Source: Capitulum mitella (Eukaryota > Arthropoda > Thecostraca > Pollicipedomorpha > Pollicipedidae). From it: DNA of 64,000 nucleotides. This document shows, piece by piece, positions 47,270-60,000 of the stretch. The stretch spans positions 22,868,701 through 22,932,700 of the forward strand of contig CP099846.1 of NCBI GenBank assembly GCA_030062745.1, read 5' to 3'. Below the pieces are notes generated by a model. It saw only the letters and a program-made list of their open reading frames with translations, searched no databases and had not been told where the DNA came from. Positions within the stretch are counted from its first letter, which is position 1. Each line of letters begins with the position of its first letter. The translations under genes were made by a program, and so were the position numbers.

Positions 47270-49200
47270 GGCGCCGGCCCTCGCCCTAGGCCCGTCGACA
47301 CTGACTGCCGGCCGGGTGACGCCGCCTCCGCCGCCGCCGCTCGTGACGTCAGAGGTCGGCCGGATGGTGCGCGGTTGTGGCTCTGCGCCGGTGGCGTGTG
47401 ACGAGCGCGACGCAGGAAGGACGCGGCCCGTCGTGGAAGTGGACGGAGGTGGTTGGCCGCTGCTGCCGACTGCTCGAGGTGGCGTTGACGCCGGAGCTGG
47501 ACGTGCGACGCCGTTTCTGACAGCGACGGAAGACCAGCGGTGACTCTCTCTCCCCTCCCTCTCCTTCGGGCGGTTGGTTGGTCTTGCTTGTAGACACGTT
47601 TGGGCCGCTTACAGAGTCCAAGCAGAGGACGTCGTGTTCTGATTGTCCTCGCCGTCCCGTGCAAGGCGATGCGCGGGTCCTTCTGCTGTCGACTCCCTGG
47701 CGCTTTGTTCCGGCTGGCGCACATTGCGGTGGCAGGACTGGTGGTAAATGAACAGACTCGGTTTGTTGCCGGAGAAAACGGCTGTGTTTGGCGCTGTGCC
47801 GCGCGGCGCCACTCCTCCGCGAACCATATGTGCCGCGTGCTCGGCTGCGGTGAAACTTCGGACGGCGTCACAGGAGAAGCCGGACTGGACTGGAAACTGT
47901 GGCGCATCGGGTGGCTCGAGCGGAGATCCGTCGTCTGCCTGAAGTCCGCCCACCAAGAGAGTGTCGGGGACGGAGCCCGCAAGTCGTAAATGTGCATGCG
48001 GACGCGTGAGACGTCGGGACTGACTCAGAGAGAGTGGGGAAGAATGAATAACGGATCTGGTTCTCTCCGAGCGCGTTCCTCGCCGGAGTGCGTCGGCCGT
48101 CGGGCTGTGAGCGCGGTGGACGGCTCGCGACAGGAGAGCTGCTCGTGTTGGACGCGCTCCCCGGCCGCCGGCGGGCGGCGCGGCAGCTGACCCGCGACAG
48201 GAGCGTGCGGGACGACTGAATCCGCCGCTGACTGCGGGCCACGGGCCGGGAGGGCGTGCCCGCGCCGCGAGCGGTCGCAGGCTGGACGGCTCCGGCGTCC
48301 TGCGCCGCAGCCGGTGGCGTTAGTCGGAAAGAACGCGCCGGCGCCGTCCCCACGGGTCTCGCCCTCTGCGGTCAGGCGTGTCGGGGTGCCGGCCGTTGAC
48401 TGAGGACCGCGGCTGCGGTCACGGGCAGGGCCCCGGTCCGAGTCGAGCTGAGCCGAAGACTTGTGTGTGGGAGGACGCGCGCGGCATGGCTGTGTACGGC
48501 GTGGTGGACGAACGGCGCGGATGGGCCGGTGACCGACGTCGCCGTCGCCGCGTCGATGGCCGGGCTGGCGGGCGGCGTTGAGCCAGTGTGCTGGTGTGCC
48601 GGCGGTGCGGCCGCTCCCGCCGCGCGTAGACTGATCTGCCGACGGCCGGGCCGAACGTGGGTCAGGCCGTCTGGAAACGCCGCCTGCGCTCCGGCCGGCC
48701 GACCGAGCGAGCGTTCTGCCTATTCCTGTCCGCGGACGGGCGTGCGTGACTGCCCGACCGCCTCTCTCCGGGGGTCGACGACGGCGACGGTCCGAGCGCT
48801 CTGTTCGCCGGTCCGCTTCCGTTGACCAACTTCAGTTCCTGTGTCCGACCTGCTCGACCAACTTGCAGTTCCTGCGTCCGGCCGCTCGGCCTGCGTTTTG
48901 TCTGCCGCGTCCGACCAACCTCACCTCTCTCGCGTTCCCGCCGCGACGGTTGGACAGTGCTCGGGCGAACGTTTCTCTTGTCTGTCCGACGTCGTGCGTG
49001 CAGACCAATGGTGTCATCTGCCTGTCTCGCCGCCTGTGTCGGGTCTGTGCTGGACCTGGAGCCTGCGCGGACCGCTGGGCTGTCGGAGCCTCGTCAGTCG
49101 TTCATTGGCCGTGGAGCCCCCTGAGGGACGCGGCTTTTCGCCCGCGTTCGTCCGGTGACTGTCTGATATTACTGCCCGCCGGCGAAAGTGTCGTAATCTG
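47270..49200 (+). other. babo: babo 3' flank, GC-rich, probable 3' UTR
   Basis: About 1.9 kb of CpG-rich sequence without a recognisable exon. A short tandem repeat at 48822-48885 has two units of ACCAACTTGCAGTTCCTGCG. No AATAAA was noticed, so the transcript end is not placed. Confidence 0.4.
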
Positions 49201-50058
49201 ATGTGCAGGATCGCCCCGCGCGCCTGCAGGAATGCGAGTGAAACTCAGGTACCGACGGCATGTGGTTTCCATTTATGCTCGTGCCGAACTATAGCGTAGC
49301 TCTGCATGCTTGGACGTCGTCAAACTTTCAGCTTTCTTGTTGCGTAGACAGTATATGTAGAGGGCGCTGTCGTCGCCTTGCGCTCAGTGCCGAGGTACTC
49401 TGGATTAGTATTGTTGGCCACCGTGCTGTGGCAGCACCGGTCTTCGGCCACTGTACTTGTTACAAATACATCCGATTTCTAACGCGTGACTGAGCAAATG
49501 GACAGGCCGAATAACTCCATTCTAGCGGAAGAGTGGTAAGGTTGGCTGTGTGGGTACAGGCCCTACCTTACCGACCCGTGCAGGCCATTTCAGAAACATA
49601 AGGTAAAGGTGTAAGGCCCGTTTGTTATATATGGCGCGCTCATACTCCAGTGGTCGCACAGCGTGTTGGTCGTAGGCATTTTGTCACGCGATACGTTTTG
49701 TGGTCATTTTTCATAGTAGCGATCACGGAATGACGATAATGGCGTGGTCAGTCACTGGACCGCAAAGTTTCGAGCGAACTAATGTCTGACTGACATTTAA
49801 AGACATGGTAAACGAGGTAGGACCGGGCTAGAGGACATGGGGTAGGTATGGCCGATCACGTTTGGCATGGTCTGGACAAAATGCTTTCGACAAAATCTGA
49901 TCATGTCACAACAACGGTGCCGAGAAGGCGCGATAAACGTGGTGGATCTCCGTAGTCAGCCTGGCCATGAGACTGCGCCGGTGGATTTCGTCACACACAG
50001 GCGGTGGTGGGTGTCCACAGACTGCTGAGGCGGCGATGTGAACTCACAGGCTTGACTC
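49201..50058. other. Intergenic DNA between babo and nkd
   Basis: Mixed composition, no coding signal or named repeat seen. Confidence 0.5.
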
Positions 50059-50070
50059 GTGTCTACGTTA

Positions 50071-50540
50071 GCGGACCGCATACCGCGTGGCACGTGCCAC
50101 ACACTACGAATCGCCTCGAAACTTGCACCGCAATCTGCCTGCCGAATCGACGCACCCGATGGTGCCGCTTGTATCGCAATCGGCTGGAGCGTTCGGACGC
50201 CAGGCGCTCCGAAGGCTGGACGCACTCATAAGCACCCACCTGAACTCTTCCGAGTGGATGCCCTGTATAAAATCTCACTCGCTAAAAGCGCGCTTTGCAC
50301 GCTCTCAGCTCCTTCGATTTTGAATTAACGAGAGAGGCGTCATGAACAGCGGTCGCTCGGAAAAGTTTGAATCTAGGTGTTTGTGAGAGACCAAATTTGG
50401 AGCGTCTAGCGCCGGAACGCGCCAGCCGATCGCGACACAAGTGGCACCATCGGGTGCGCCGACTCAGCGGACAGACAATGGTGTAGGTTTCGAAGAGATT
50501 CGTGACGTATGGCACGTGCCACGTGACACGAGCTGGACCT
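50071..50540. repeat. Nearly gapless palindromic element
   Basis: The left half (about 50071-50300) and the right half (about 50310-50540) are diverged reverse complements. Shared words include TGGCACGTGCCA at the outer ends, CGCACCCGATGGTGCC, CGATCGGCTGG and GGAGCTGAGAG near the centre. Such foldback structure suggests a MITE or an inverted duplication; no coding sequence. Confidence 0.7.
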
Positions 50541-50599
50541 TCGCAGAATTCGGTTAATCACGGGCTCAGGTCAAACGGCGGCTGCTATTGACTTAAGCC

Positions 50600-51900
50600 T
50601 CCGTGATAACATGAGTCCCGTTTACGTACTTTTGTGATCGACACCCTCGTGCGATCCACGCGGTGATCCACAGACACGTGTTTCGATTTGGACTCGAGAC
50701 CTCCTAATGCCAGAAGGAGTGACCTAGGCAGCTGAAATTTGTTGGGTACGTAGACCAGCACTAGGGCTATACAACTGTGCCTCACGTGATGGGCAGGGTG
50801 CAACCGGTCACGTTTAGCGCGCGTGCTCCTGTTGTACCCCTGTGTTTTTCAAGGTCCAATTGCCGATACGCAAAAGGCGCAGTTTGGAGCGATGATGGTT
50901 TGGAAAGGTGGATGGACAACTGGACGATCAGTTTCGATGGACTCAGGCTGAAGCGGAGACGGGTATGCAGCTTGTATGTGAAGCACGAGGTGGCCAAGAT
51001 TATCAACCCCGCTTCATTGCCGCGACTACTGCGGCTGGTATGCTGAAAATTGACAGACAGGAGCACGTGGTACGTGGTAGTCGATATATGTGGCTTTTTT
51101 GCAGCTTCAGCCTGGTGTGTTCGGGATGCACGTGCTGAAGTGTACCCCTAAGTCATTCAGGCCTTTGGTTTGGGAAACCGTTGATGCTGGTGGCGCGAAG
51201 TTTTGTAGTGCGCTGCAGAGTCACAAACGCTGTCCAGGAAAGACCTGTAACAACATGGGCCTCACTTGCGGAGGTGTGCTTTTGTAGTCGGCACCCACGT
51301 GCAATCCACGTGGAGATCCACAGACACGTGTCTCGATTTGGAGTCGGGTACCTCCAAATCGAGTGACGGAGACAGTGTCCAGGTGGCTGAAGTTTGGTGG
51401 GTAGATAGACCAGCACCAGGGCTATCCAGCGGCAGCCCATATGATGGACGGGGTGCAACGGGTCACGTGCAACACGCGCTCGTCTCTTTACTCCCGTGTC
51501 TCTTATGGGCCAATCGCCGGGACGCAGACGGCGTAGTTTTGTGCGATGATGGCTTGGAAAGGAGGACGGGCAGCTGAACGGTAAATTTGATGGATTCTGC
51601 AGACCGGAAGGCCGATGCAGCTTACACTTCAAGCACGAGGTGCCCAAAATTAACACCCATGCTTCATTGCCGAGAAAAAACTATACCACTGGGATGCTGG
51701 GAATTGGCGGGCAGGAGCAAGTGATGCGTGTCATTCGATACATGTCGCTGTTTGCCATACCAGTAGCTTCAGCCCGGCGTGTGCGGAACGCACGTGCTAA
51801 GGTGCACCCGTTTCCCATTTAGTCCTTTGGTTTGGGAATCGTTCATGCTGGAGACGCCAAGTTTCGTGGTGGGCTCCAAAGTCACTAACTCCATGACGGA
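50600..51900. repeat. Tandem duplication, two units of about 650 bp
   Basis: Unit 1 (about 50600-51246) and unit 2 (about 51247-51900) share many words in the same order, including ATCCACAGACACGTGT, GTAGACCAGCAC, GCGATGATGG, AAGCACGAGGTG, GCTTCATTGCCG, GCACGTGCT and CCTTTGGTTTGGGAA. They differ at many sites, so the duplication is not recent. No protein is recognised. Confidence 0.8.
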
Positions 51901-53372
51901 GAAGCAAGGTTTGGGGCATCAGTGGAAAGATGACACCAATGTGAGCGAGTAACTTGTTGGGCTTGGGATCCTCCGTTTGCGGAAAGATGTGCGATTCGCT
52001 TCTACCTGCATGACTTGGATAGAAGATGCTTCATGCGGTAGTACTGGTGCTAAGCGGGTGCACAGGTTTGCGTGCGATACAAAGTTTCGAATTTTAATCC
52101 CAAAGCAACCGTGTAACGCGTTGGTTTGTCCTTAGCTTTAAAACTAAGATATTACGTAGGGGGAATCAGGGAGACACTCTATGCATGTGAGACTAGGTTT
52201 TTGGGGAGTGCGAACTGGGTTTAACAAGGACGAGGGAGCAGACCAGGGCCGGTCAAAACATTGGCTCGCCATGCTCTCGCGTAGAATTCCATCAACTGGC
52301 TCAAGGCCCAGACACTAGGTGACAGCACACGAAAAATAGATGGCGCTCGAAGCGGATCAGGTTAGGAATTTTATCGCTCTTAGTTGTGGGCTGTAAGCGA
52401 TTCGGAAAGTGGCCAGCCCCAGCGCGTCCGCATCTCCTAGAAAGGTATTTGGATTAATCGAGGGATTTAAAGAAGCAAATGCCTAACGATATGAAGAACA
52501 ATGCATAAAACCTAAACAAGGAATGCTTTTTAGCAGTCTGTTCACCACACCGACCTCTCTGTGAAAAACGGACTGCCAAGCGGCAAAAACTCCACCTGAA
52601 ATCTAAACTGGGTCATTCTAGGACCTCTCTAGCAAACAGTCCGAGATTTATGGCTCAGATAGGCAGCACTGCACTTTGCAGGCCTTTAGTGCACCTTGTG
52701 AACGGCCCACCATTCATATTGTAAACACGGCCTCATAACGGGTCGTTATCTTTCGCCGAGCCCCCAGCCAGGGAAGCAAACAGTGGAGTACGTAGTCGAG
52801 TTCCGCATCTATTTGTCAGTACAGTACAATATGCATTCAACACAATAGAGATAACTAATTCATTAATGGAAATATATCATAAATAATACCAATGACGGAA
52901 TCCACTATACCTAACAGAAGTGAGCCTCCCGAAGTGTCCATTATGGAGTAGAACCGAGTCGAGTCAGCGTCCGTTGGCCGAGACCGCCTCGCGGGCGCCC
53001 CGCGCCGAGTCACTGGCGCTATGTACACGAGTCACACGCACGCACTCGCGGGCAGGCAAGACCGAGCGGGCCGAGAGGTAGTGAGAGCCGCCGGCCCGGC
53101 CGGGCCGGCGCGGAGTCGAGAGAGCGTCGCAGAACTTTGTACTGAGCACCTGCCAGAGCCGAGCGTCGAGAGGGCGCGCGCTCGGGCCGTTTGATCGAGT
53201 CACTTGTACTGAACCAACATCAACACGCACACGTCGGCAAGAAACGCGAGTGGGGCGAGCGCGCGGCGGGCGGAGCGCGCTCCCAGAGCGGCGGGCCGGG
53301 GCCGTCGGCCGGGGCGGCGCCCCACGCCCGGCGAGCCGGCCCGAGCCGTCCTCGGCGCCAGTGACGCCGGCC
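51901..53372 (-). other. nkd: nkd 3' flank / probable 3' UTR
   Basis: AT-rich to about 52950, then GC-rich into the nkd stop codon. The frame of nkd continues open on the minus strand in other phases only by composition. No minus-strand AATAAA was noticed near the stop. Confidence 0.4.
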
Positions 53373-54024
53373 TCATAAAATGACGGCGTCTTTGGGGAAG
53401 TGGTGGTAGTGGTGGTGCACGTGTTCGTGCATGTGGTGGTGCTCCACCTTCTGGCCTGGCCGCGGCGGCGGCGGCGGTGGCGGTGGGGGCGGCGGCGGGG
53501 GCGGCGGCGGCTGCGACGGCGGCTCCTCGCAGCCGCACTCGTCGCCGGCGGCCGGGCCGGGCGTCGGGTGCTCGCGCTCCAGCCAGCTGAGCACCTGCTG
53601 CATGGCGCGGTAGTGGTCGCGCTCGCGGTTACGGTGCTTGAGGTGGTGGTGCGGCGAGCCGGCGGCGCCGCGCGGCCGCGCCGCCCGGCCGCGCGGCGCG
53701 CCTTCCGGCTGCGCGTCGCGCAGCGCGAACTCGGCGCAGCGCGCCAGCAGCTCGTAGTCGTCCTCTTCGTAGCTGCGCGGCTGCGCGGCCGGCGGCGGCT
53801 GGCAGCGGCGCGCGCGGCAGCCGGCGTGTCGACGCGCCCAGCGCTCGCGCACGCAGAGGCCGCAGCCGGCGTCGGCTGCCGGGCAGCCCGGCTCGGCCGC
53901 CGTGCAGTACGGCTCCTCGGCCGGCTCGGCTCGCGGCCGGCCGCCCGAGCGGCCCGGCTCGTCCCGGCCCGCGCCGCCGCCGCCGTGCCGCGGCCGTCCG
54001 TGGTCCCGGTCCGAGTTGTGCCGC
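53373..54024 (-). CDS. nkd: nkd last exon: Pro-rich and His-rich C-terminus
   Basis: Starts after CTCCTCCTTTTCAG on the minus strand, completing the lysine codon left by the previous exon, then RHNSDRDHGRPRHGGGG. It contains a cysteine-rich stretch (YCTAAEPGCPAADAGCGLC), a polyproline run of about 16, and the family's histidine cluster followed by KDAVIL and TGA. The His cluster is near 53397-53450. Confidence 0.93.
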
Positions 54025-57000
54025 CTGAAAAGGAGGAGAAACAGTCAGGAAAACTCCGGCCCGAGAATTCGTCTTCACAACATCGCGCTTGCTTCCCTAA
54101 GACTTCGCGTGGGGAGAAAAAGCCGGTAGTGTACAAATGGCGGGTTCATCCCACTGACAAAAAAGCTCATGATTCAAGGGATTCCGTTGCGGATCTCACC
54201 TCAAGCACGAAAATCACAGCGAAAGCATTTACGATCCAATCACAAAGGCTCCGGACATGCCCCGGCACGCCAAAAGAGCGGACCGGGCAATCTCGAGAGG
54301 CCGAAAGGCCACACGCCGTCTTTCCTCCGGCCTGAGGCTTTTTTGCCGCGCCAGCCGCCGGTCAAAAACCGCGTTCTGTCGGCGGCGCAGCTGGCCTCGG
54401 CCCTCCAGAGGTCCCGCTCGCCTCGCCCGGCTCGCGGCGTCCCGGGCGCCGGATTTAACAGCCTGGCCGGGACGAAAGCGGCGGCGTCCGCCGGCGAGGC
54501 CGCAGCACGGGCGCGCCGGCCCGCAGAATTGTAAAACAGAGCGGCCATAAACAGGGACCCCACACAGATCACGGCGAGCCGGTCGGGCCGGCCGGGCGGC
54601 GGGCGCAGTGTATCAGATGGCCGCCACGGGCGCCGCCAGGCGTTTGTGGGTCACGTCCGACGCCGGGAATCCGACAGCCGCGCGGTCGACCCGACCGCCG
54701 ACTCCGCGCCCCTCCGCGCCCCGTCGCTGGACGCGCCCGTCCCGACCCGCCGGCGCCCTGAACGCGCCCCTGCCGCAGGCCGGCCGGCCGGCCCTGGGCG
54801 GACATTCGACCGCGCAGCAGGCGGCCGCCATCAAAGGGGTTAACAAAAGGCGGCATTCGACTGTAGCTGACGGCGGGGGGTCGGCTGGCGGCCGAGCGGG
54901 GGGCGGGCGGGGAGGGGACGCCGCTGGCTGGCGGCCGGCCCGCGGCCCCTCTGAGCCGTGTTTACAGCGGGGTGGCATAGTGGGGATTCTTGGCGCCGCG
55001 GGGAGGGGCAGAGGGCAGAATTCGCCGCCCAATAAACAGACAGTCCCTGCTGGAGTTGACCCGAAATGACCCGGTCCGCGCAAAGTGCTCAAACTATCTA
55101 AAAACGGGTCGTTCTCTGCCAAACACTTGGCGGGTCAAGCGATACCCGTGCTCGTGAAAGTTCCGGTCTGAACGCATCGGTCATCAGTTCGCGTCTCCAG
55201 TCGGCCAGCTGGAGACCTCCGACGGCCTGGAGCACACCGCCAGCGGCCGGCCGGCCGCCCGCCGGCGCACTCACTTGAGGTTGTTGACCATGAGGTTGTT
55301 CTTCTCCATGCTGTGCTGCAGCATCTCGACCAGGTGGCGGCGGCGCGCCGGGTCGGCGGCCAGCTGGCGGCGCGGCCGCAGCGGCGAGCCGTCGCCCTCG
55401 GGCGAGCGGGCGCGCCAGCCGGCCGGCTGCGGGCCGCGCATTGAATGGAAGCGCGGCCGGCGCGCCTCGAGCCGCGCGCGCAGGTCCAGGTCGTCCTTGC
55501 AGCGGCGCCCGGCGGCCGGCGCCGGCCCGCCGCTGCGGATCGTGATGCTGACATCGCGCTGGCCGCCGGCCTCGGCGTCCAGGCGGCGCTGCTCGGGCGT
55601 CACCGTCAGCTTCACGTTGATGGTCTTGCTGCCGCTGGGCGGCACGTGCACGGACGAGCCGACCACCTCGTAGATGGCCTTCACCAGGCCGGCAATGTCC
55701 TGCAACAGGTGGTGGGGTCAGAACGGGCTTTGTTCGGCACCAGCGTGGCTTTAGCGGGTCAGAAGGCAGGTACTGCCTCCGCGATGCCAACACATGTCGG
55801 TAGCAGAAGACGAGGCCGCAGACAGAATGACCGTCAGACACGTGCGTACCGGTGAGACACATTGGGTTACGTGCTACACGCGTATGGCGGCGGGAAGTCG
55901 GTGGCGATCCGAGAAATACATCAGCGTCGAAGGGATATCACACGCTCAAGTTGGCGTGACAAAGAGATATGTACATCAAGAAATGTCGGCTTAGATGGGG
56001 ACTGAGGAGACACGACGTTCAAGACTGCGGTAACTTCACAGTGGAAGGCCACCAGGCCTTCTTTGGTGCAGTTTCCATCTCTGCGGTTGGGAACGTGTAC
56101 ATATATGATGTAACACAACTACACCGTGCTAGTACCGTGTAAAAACAAACGTAAAAACGGAGTATCATGCATTGTCGAAGGACCACTCAAAAGACTACGT
56201 CGTCCAAAACCAGTTACGTCTCCCTAAAAAATATGCCAATCGTACACGTATTTGACAAACCATTAATTCTTGCCTGAGCTCCATTCACTTCCCACGAGTA
56301 GTGGTCAACCAGCGACCAAATAAAGGCACTGGGCACTAGCCGGCCTAACCGCAACATTGCGACAGATTTCGGAGCTCAGAGAGAAGTGAACCAAGAACCT
56401 CGGCTATAAAAACTGCTTCTGGAGCGGCCAGTACAGAGCAGGGCTTCGTGCCAGCCCTGCCGCTGGTGCAGCTGTTTCCTCGGGCGTGCGGACACGATGC
56501 TGGATCCCGAGATCCCCCCGATAAGACACGATACAATACAATACAATACGTCGTGCTCTGGTCCCGACCCCAGCCGGCAGTTCCTCTATTCGCCGGAGTA
56601 TCCCTGCTGCGAGTCAGAGCGTCGAGCGCTGCTCACGATCTCCCGGTCTCACAGAAGAACGACAGATAACCGAGTCGAGACTCAAGAGGGCGAGCCGCAC
56701 CAAAGACGCTGAAAACGACCATCGACGCGCGCTGTCGGACCTGCGAGCAGACCTCGTTTAACGCCCTCCACATCAGTCGGCGCCGGCTGGCCGCAGGCTC
56801 GCGTGACGCCGCTAGAGCTGCGGCCGAACTCAGGTGGAATCGTCGATGCGAACAAGTTCGGACAAACCGGCGCCGGGTAGGTCTTTCCACTATCCGCGAC
56901 GACAGAAATGTGGAAATAAAAACGGCCGAGATAAGGAGCAACGACGGCTAAGCCGGGCGAAACAAGGCCACTCGCCGGCATTTCCGAGAGCCTGAATTCA

Positions 57001-60000
57001 CGGAACGCGTCCGCGACGCCGCACCGTACCACACACCGTGACCCGGGGCCTCGTACCGAACACGAGTGTCCGCGTCGTCTTGCAAAAGGCGCGGCAATGC
57101 CTCCCGCCTTCCCCGAAACGACGACGGCCTCGCCGGGCCGGCGGTTTCGTGTCGCGTGGGCGTGCCGCGGGCGGCGACGCCTTTCTCCCACTCAGCCTCC
57201 GACAATCCAGCACCCGGCGACACCTTTCTTGCGGGGAGTGTTGATAACGGCGGCGGCCGGCACGATAAAGCTTCATGTTCGACAGGCCGTTCCACCCCAC
57301 GTGCGGGCGCCGACCGCACGCGACCATGAGCCTGGCACGCACGTCGGCGGGGTCCTCCGATTCGGGAGAAACTGCCAAGAAATGCCGCGGCCAGCCAGCG
57401 ATTACGCATGTACTTGAAGGAGACGGCAAACAGAAGAACGAGGAAAGTAAGGCGGCCTGTGTCACCAGTCGCGAAGCAAGTCGTCCTGCGAAATGGACCA
57501 TAGGGCTCGAGATGGGGCCTCTCACTCAGCAGTCGGCAGGTGCCGGCCGACGCAGCGCGCTCGCATCAGCGTCGTTCATTCAGTCGGCGCCGGCGGCCGG
57601 CGTCGGCTGAACAAACAGCGCGCGGCGAGGGTGCGGTGGCTGCAAATACGCCTCCTCGCCCGGTCCGGGCGTTCAGGCCGGGCCGGGCCGGGCCGGGCCG
57701 CCGCCCCGCCCGCGCCAGAATCCGCGGCATCTAGGACAGCTCGCGCCGTTGCCTCGGAATCCTGTTCCTTTGGCGGAGGACCGCCGAACTACACGTGTCT
57801 CGCGCGGCACCGAAAAAAAAGACGAAATACATGACGGCACAGCTCACGTCCCGCACCCCTCGAGAGACCGACCGGGTTCTGTGTTGTAACTTGTGCACAG
57901 CGCACAGCCGACTCGGGGCGGGGGGGGGGCAAGGTCGCGCACGGCGCCTCACGTACGCCCTCGCACCATGCAAACAAACCGCTTCTGATGCGCAAAAGCG
58001 GCCGACCCAGACGTTGCCGGTGACCTCCGCGGGCCGCATCAAAGGCGCCGCCCGCCCGCCGGACGTGTTCGTTCGACGGGGAGGGGCCCGCCCGGCCGGA
58101 AAGCGGCCGCGTGTTGAATAGCGACCGGAGCCGGCTCAGAGGCCCCGACCGTCGATAACATCTCGGCGGGCGATTTCGGCCAATAACGCGGACGGGAAGG
58201 ACGAGGCCGCCGCCGGCATTCCAGTCCGATATCTCGCGGAATCGACGCCGCGACGGTCCCCGAAGCCCGCAGTCGTGTGTGCAGGTAATGAGCGCATGCA
58301 CAAGCATCCGCTCGCGGCGGGCCTCGCATTGTTACTGCATAGCCGCAATTACTCAGACGGCCGCAGGACGACCGCAGTCGAGGAAATCACGGCCATCAAG
58401 CGCGCCCGAAAGTCCGCGAACCCGACCGCGCGCACAAAGGAAAGAACCCGTCCGCGGCGCAGCGGCAGTCGCGGAAACCGGCGGCCGCTGCGGAGAAGTC
58501 CGCCGCGCCGCGTAGGCCGCCGATCGCGGCGATATTCGGCGCGCCAGGCAGGCGCGGCGCCGCGCCGGGCGGCACAAAAGACGGCGGCGAGCGGGTGGCG
58601 GCGCCGCGCGGCGGTGATGAATGGCGTTGCTCGACGGCGACGGGGCGCGGGCGGCGGTCGCGTGACGCGCAGTGCGGCGGGCGCCTGCACCGGCGAGCGG
58701 TTCGGCTTCGCGCGGCACTGCCTGACGTCAGACGGGGGTTGTCAGCCGTGGGGGCAGGCTCCGGACACGTGAGTCGTGGTACGTCGGCTTACAGGATAGG
58801 GACTTACCCTTAAAACCGTTTACGACTGAGATGAGCCATGCCGTGAGTCAGTATGGACAGTTTCTTTTTAAAAGTAATAACTGCATTCTAGCCTTCTTTT
58901 TGTAATCTATCCAATGCGGCGTGTGTTATTGTTTTACGTGCTTGGCCGCCCAGCAGCAAAGATTTGGTTGCTTTACAACGCAGTTAGTCCTGACCTTCAC
59001 AGTGGATGAGTCGAGAAAGGCTCTTTAATTGCCTTTTCGTGAATCAACACGAGGTCTCCCGGAACTGTTCAATCACTGCGGTGGCTGCGGTGGCGTCTGG
59101 TGTGTATGGGATGCCCCTCAACCCCCATCCACCGCAGCTACGGCCCATCAAAGCAACATTCCTCCACCCTGGCTGGAACCACTGGAGGCTTCTCCACCGT
59201 AACTCCTCGCGCACTACGCCAATGAATTCCCGCCCCGAACTCCTCTGCGGCGCCCCGCAGCATCTGGCCGGTGGACCGCACTAGATCCGGTTCGCCCCGT
59301 CAATGAACTGCAGCACGTGTTCGCCAACACCAGCCAAAACGACCGTCAATCACGACCGTGATTTCTGCTATCGGTCATTACGCAGAAGAAAAAAACTGTC
59401 CACTACTGTTTGGTGTGAAGAAAATCCGGTTTCTCACAGCCACGGGAAAGACAACACTCTGCTGTCCGAGGGTAGGAGCTTCCGAAAATTATTGATGCTG
59501 CCAGGGTGTGAGTCATGTCCATGCTTCCACACATGACCATACGAGTAATCCCGCATTGCAAGACAATGATCAGAAAGCAATCTGCCTTGAAGCTTCCACC
59601 CCTCCCGTTGTGCACCACTGCATGGGAAGGCCACACGCTCACTTTTACGTGGGAAGACGACCACCGAAGACGCCGCGCCATTTTCAACCCACGCTAGTCG
59701 CCACAACCCGCCGCGGCGGACAAGACGCCGCCTTCTACTCACGTCTTTTGTGACCTTGCCGTGGCCGTCGAAGTCGTACAGGGTGAAGTTGAACTCATCC
59801 TTCGGCGACGGCCGGGCCGGGCTGGCCGGGCCCGCCGGGCTGGCGGCCGGGGTGACCTGTCGGGGGGTGTCGGCGGAGCCCACGCTGCACGCCTCCTGCC
59901 GGGAGGGACGCGCCCGGTTACCAAGGCTGCAGCCGCCAGGCGCCGCCCGGCCGGCGCCGTCCGCCCATGTCTGCAGCAGACGACACGGGTTCGGGTTCGG

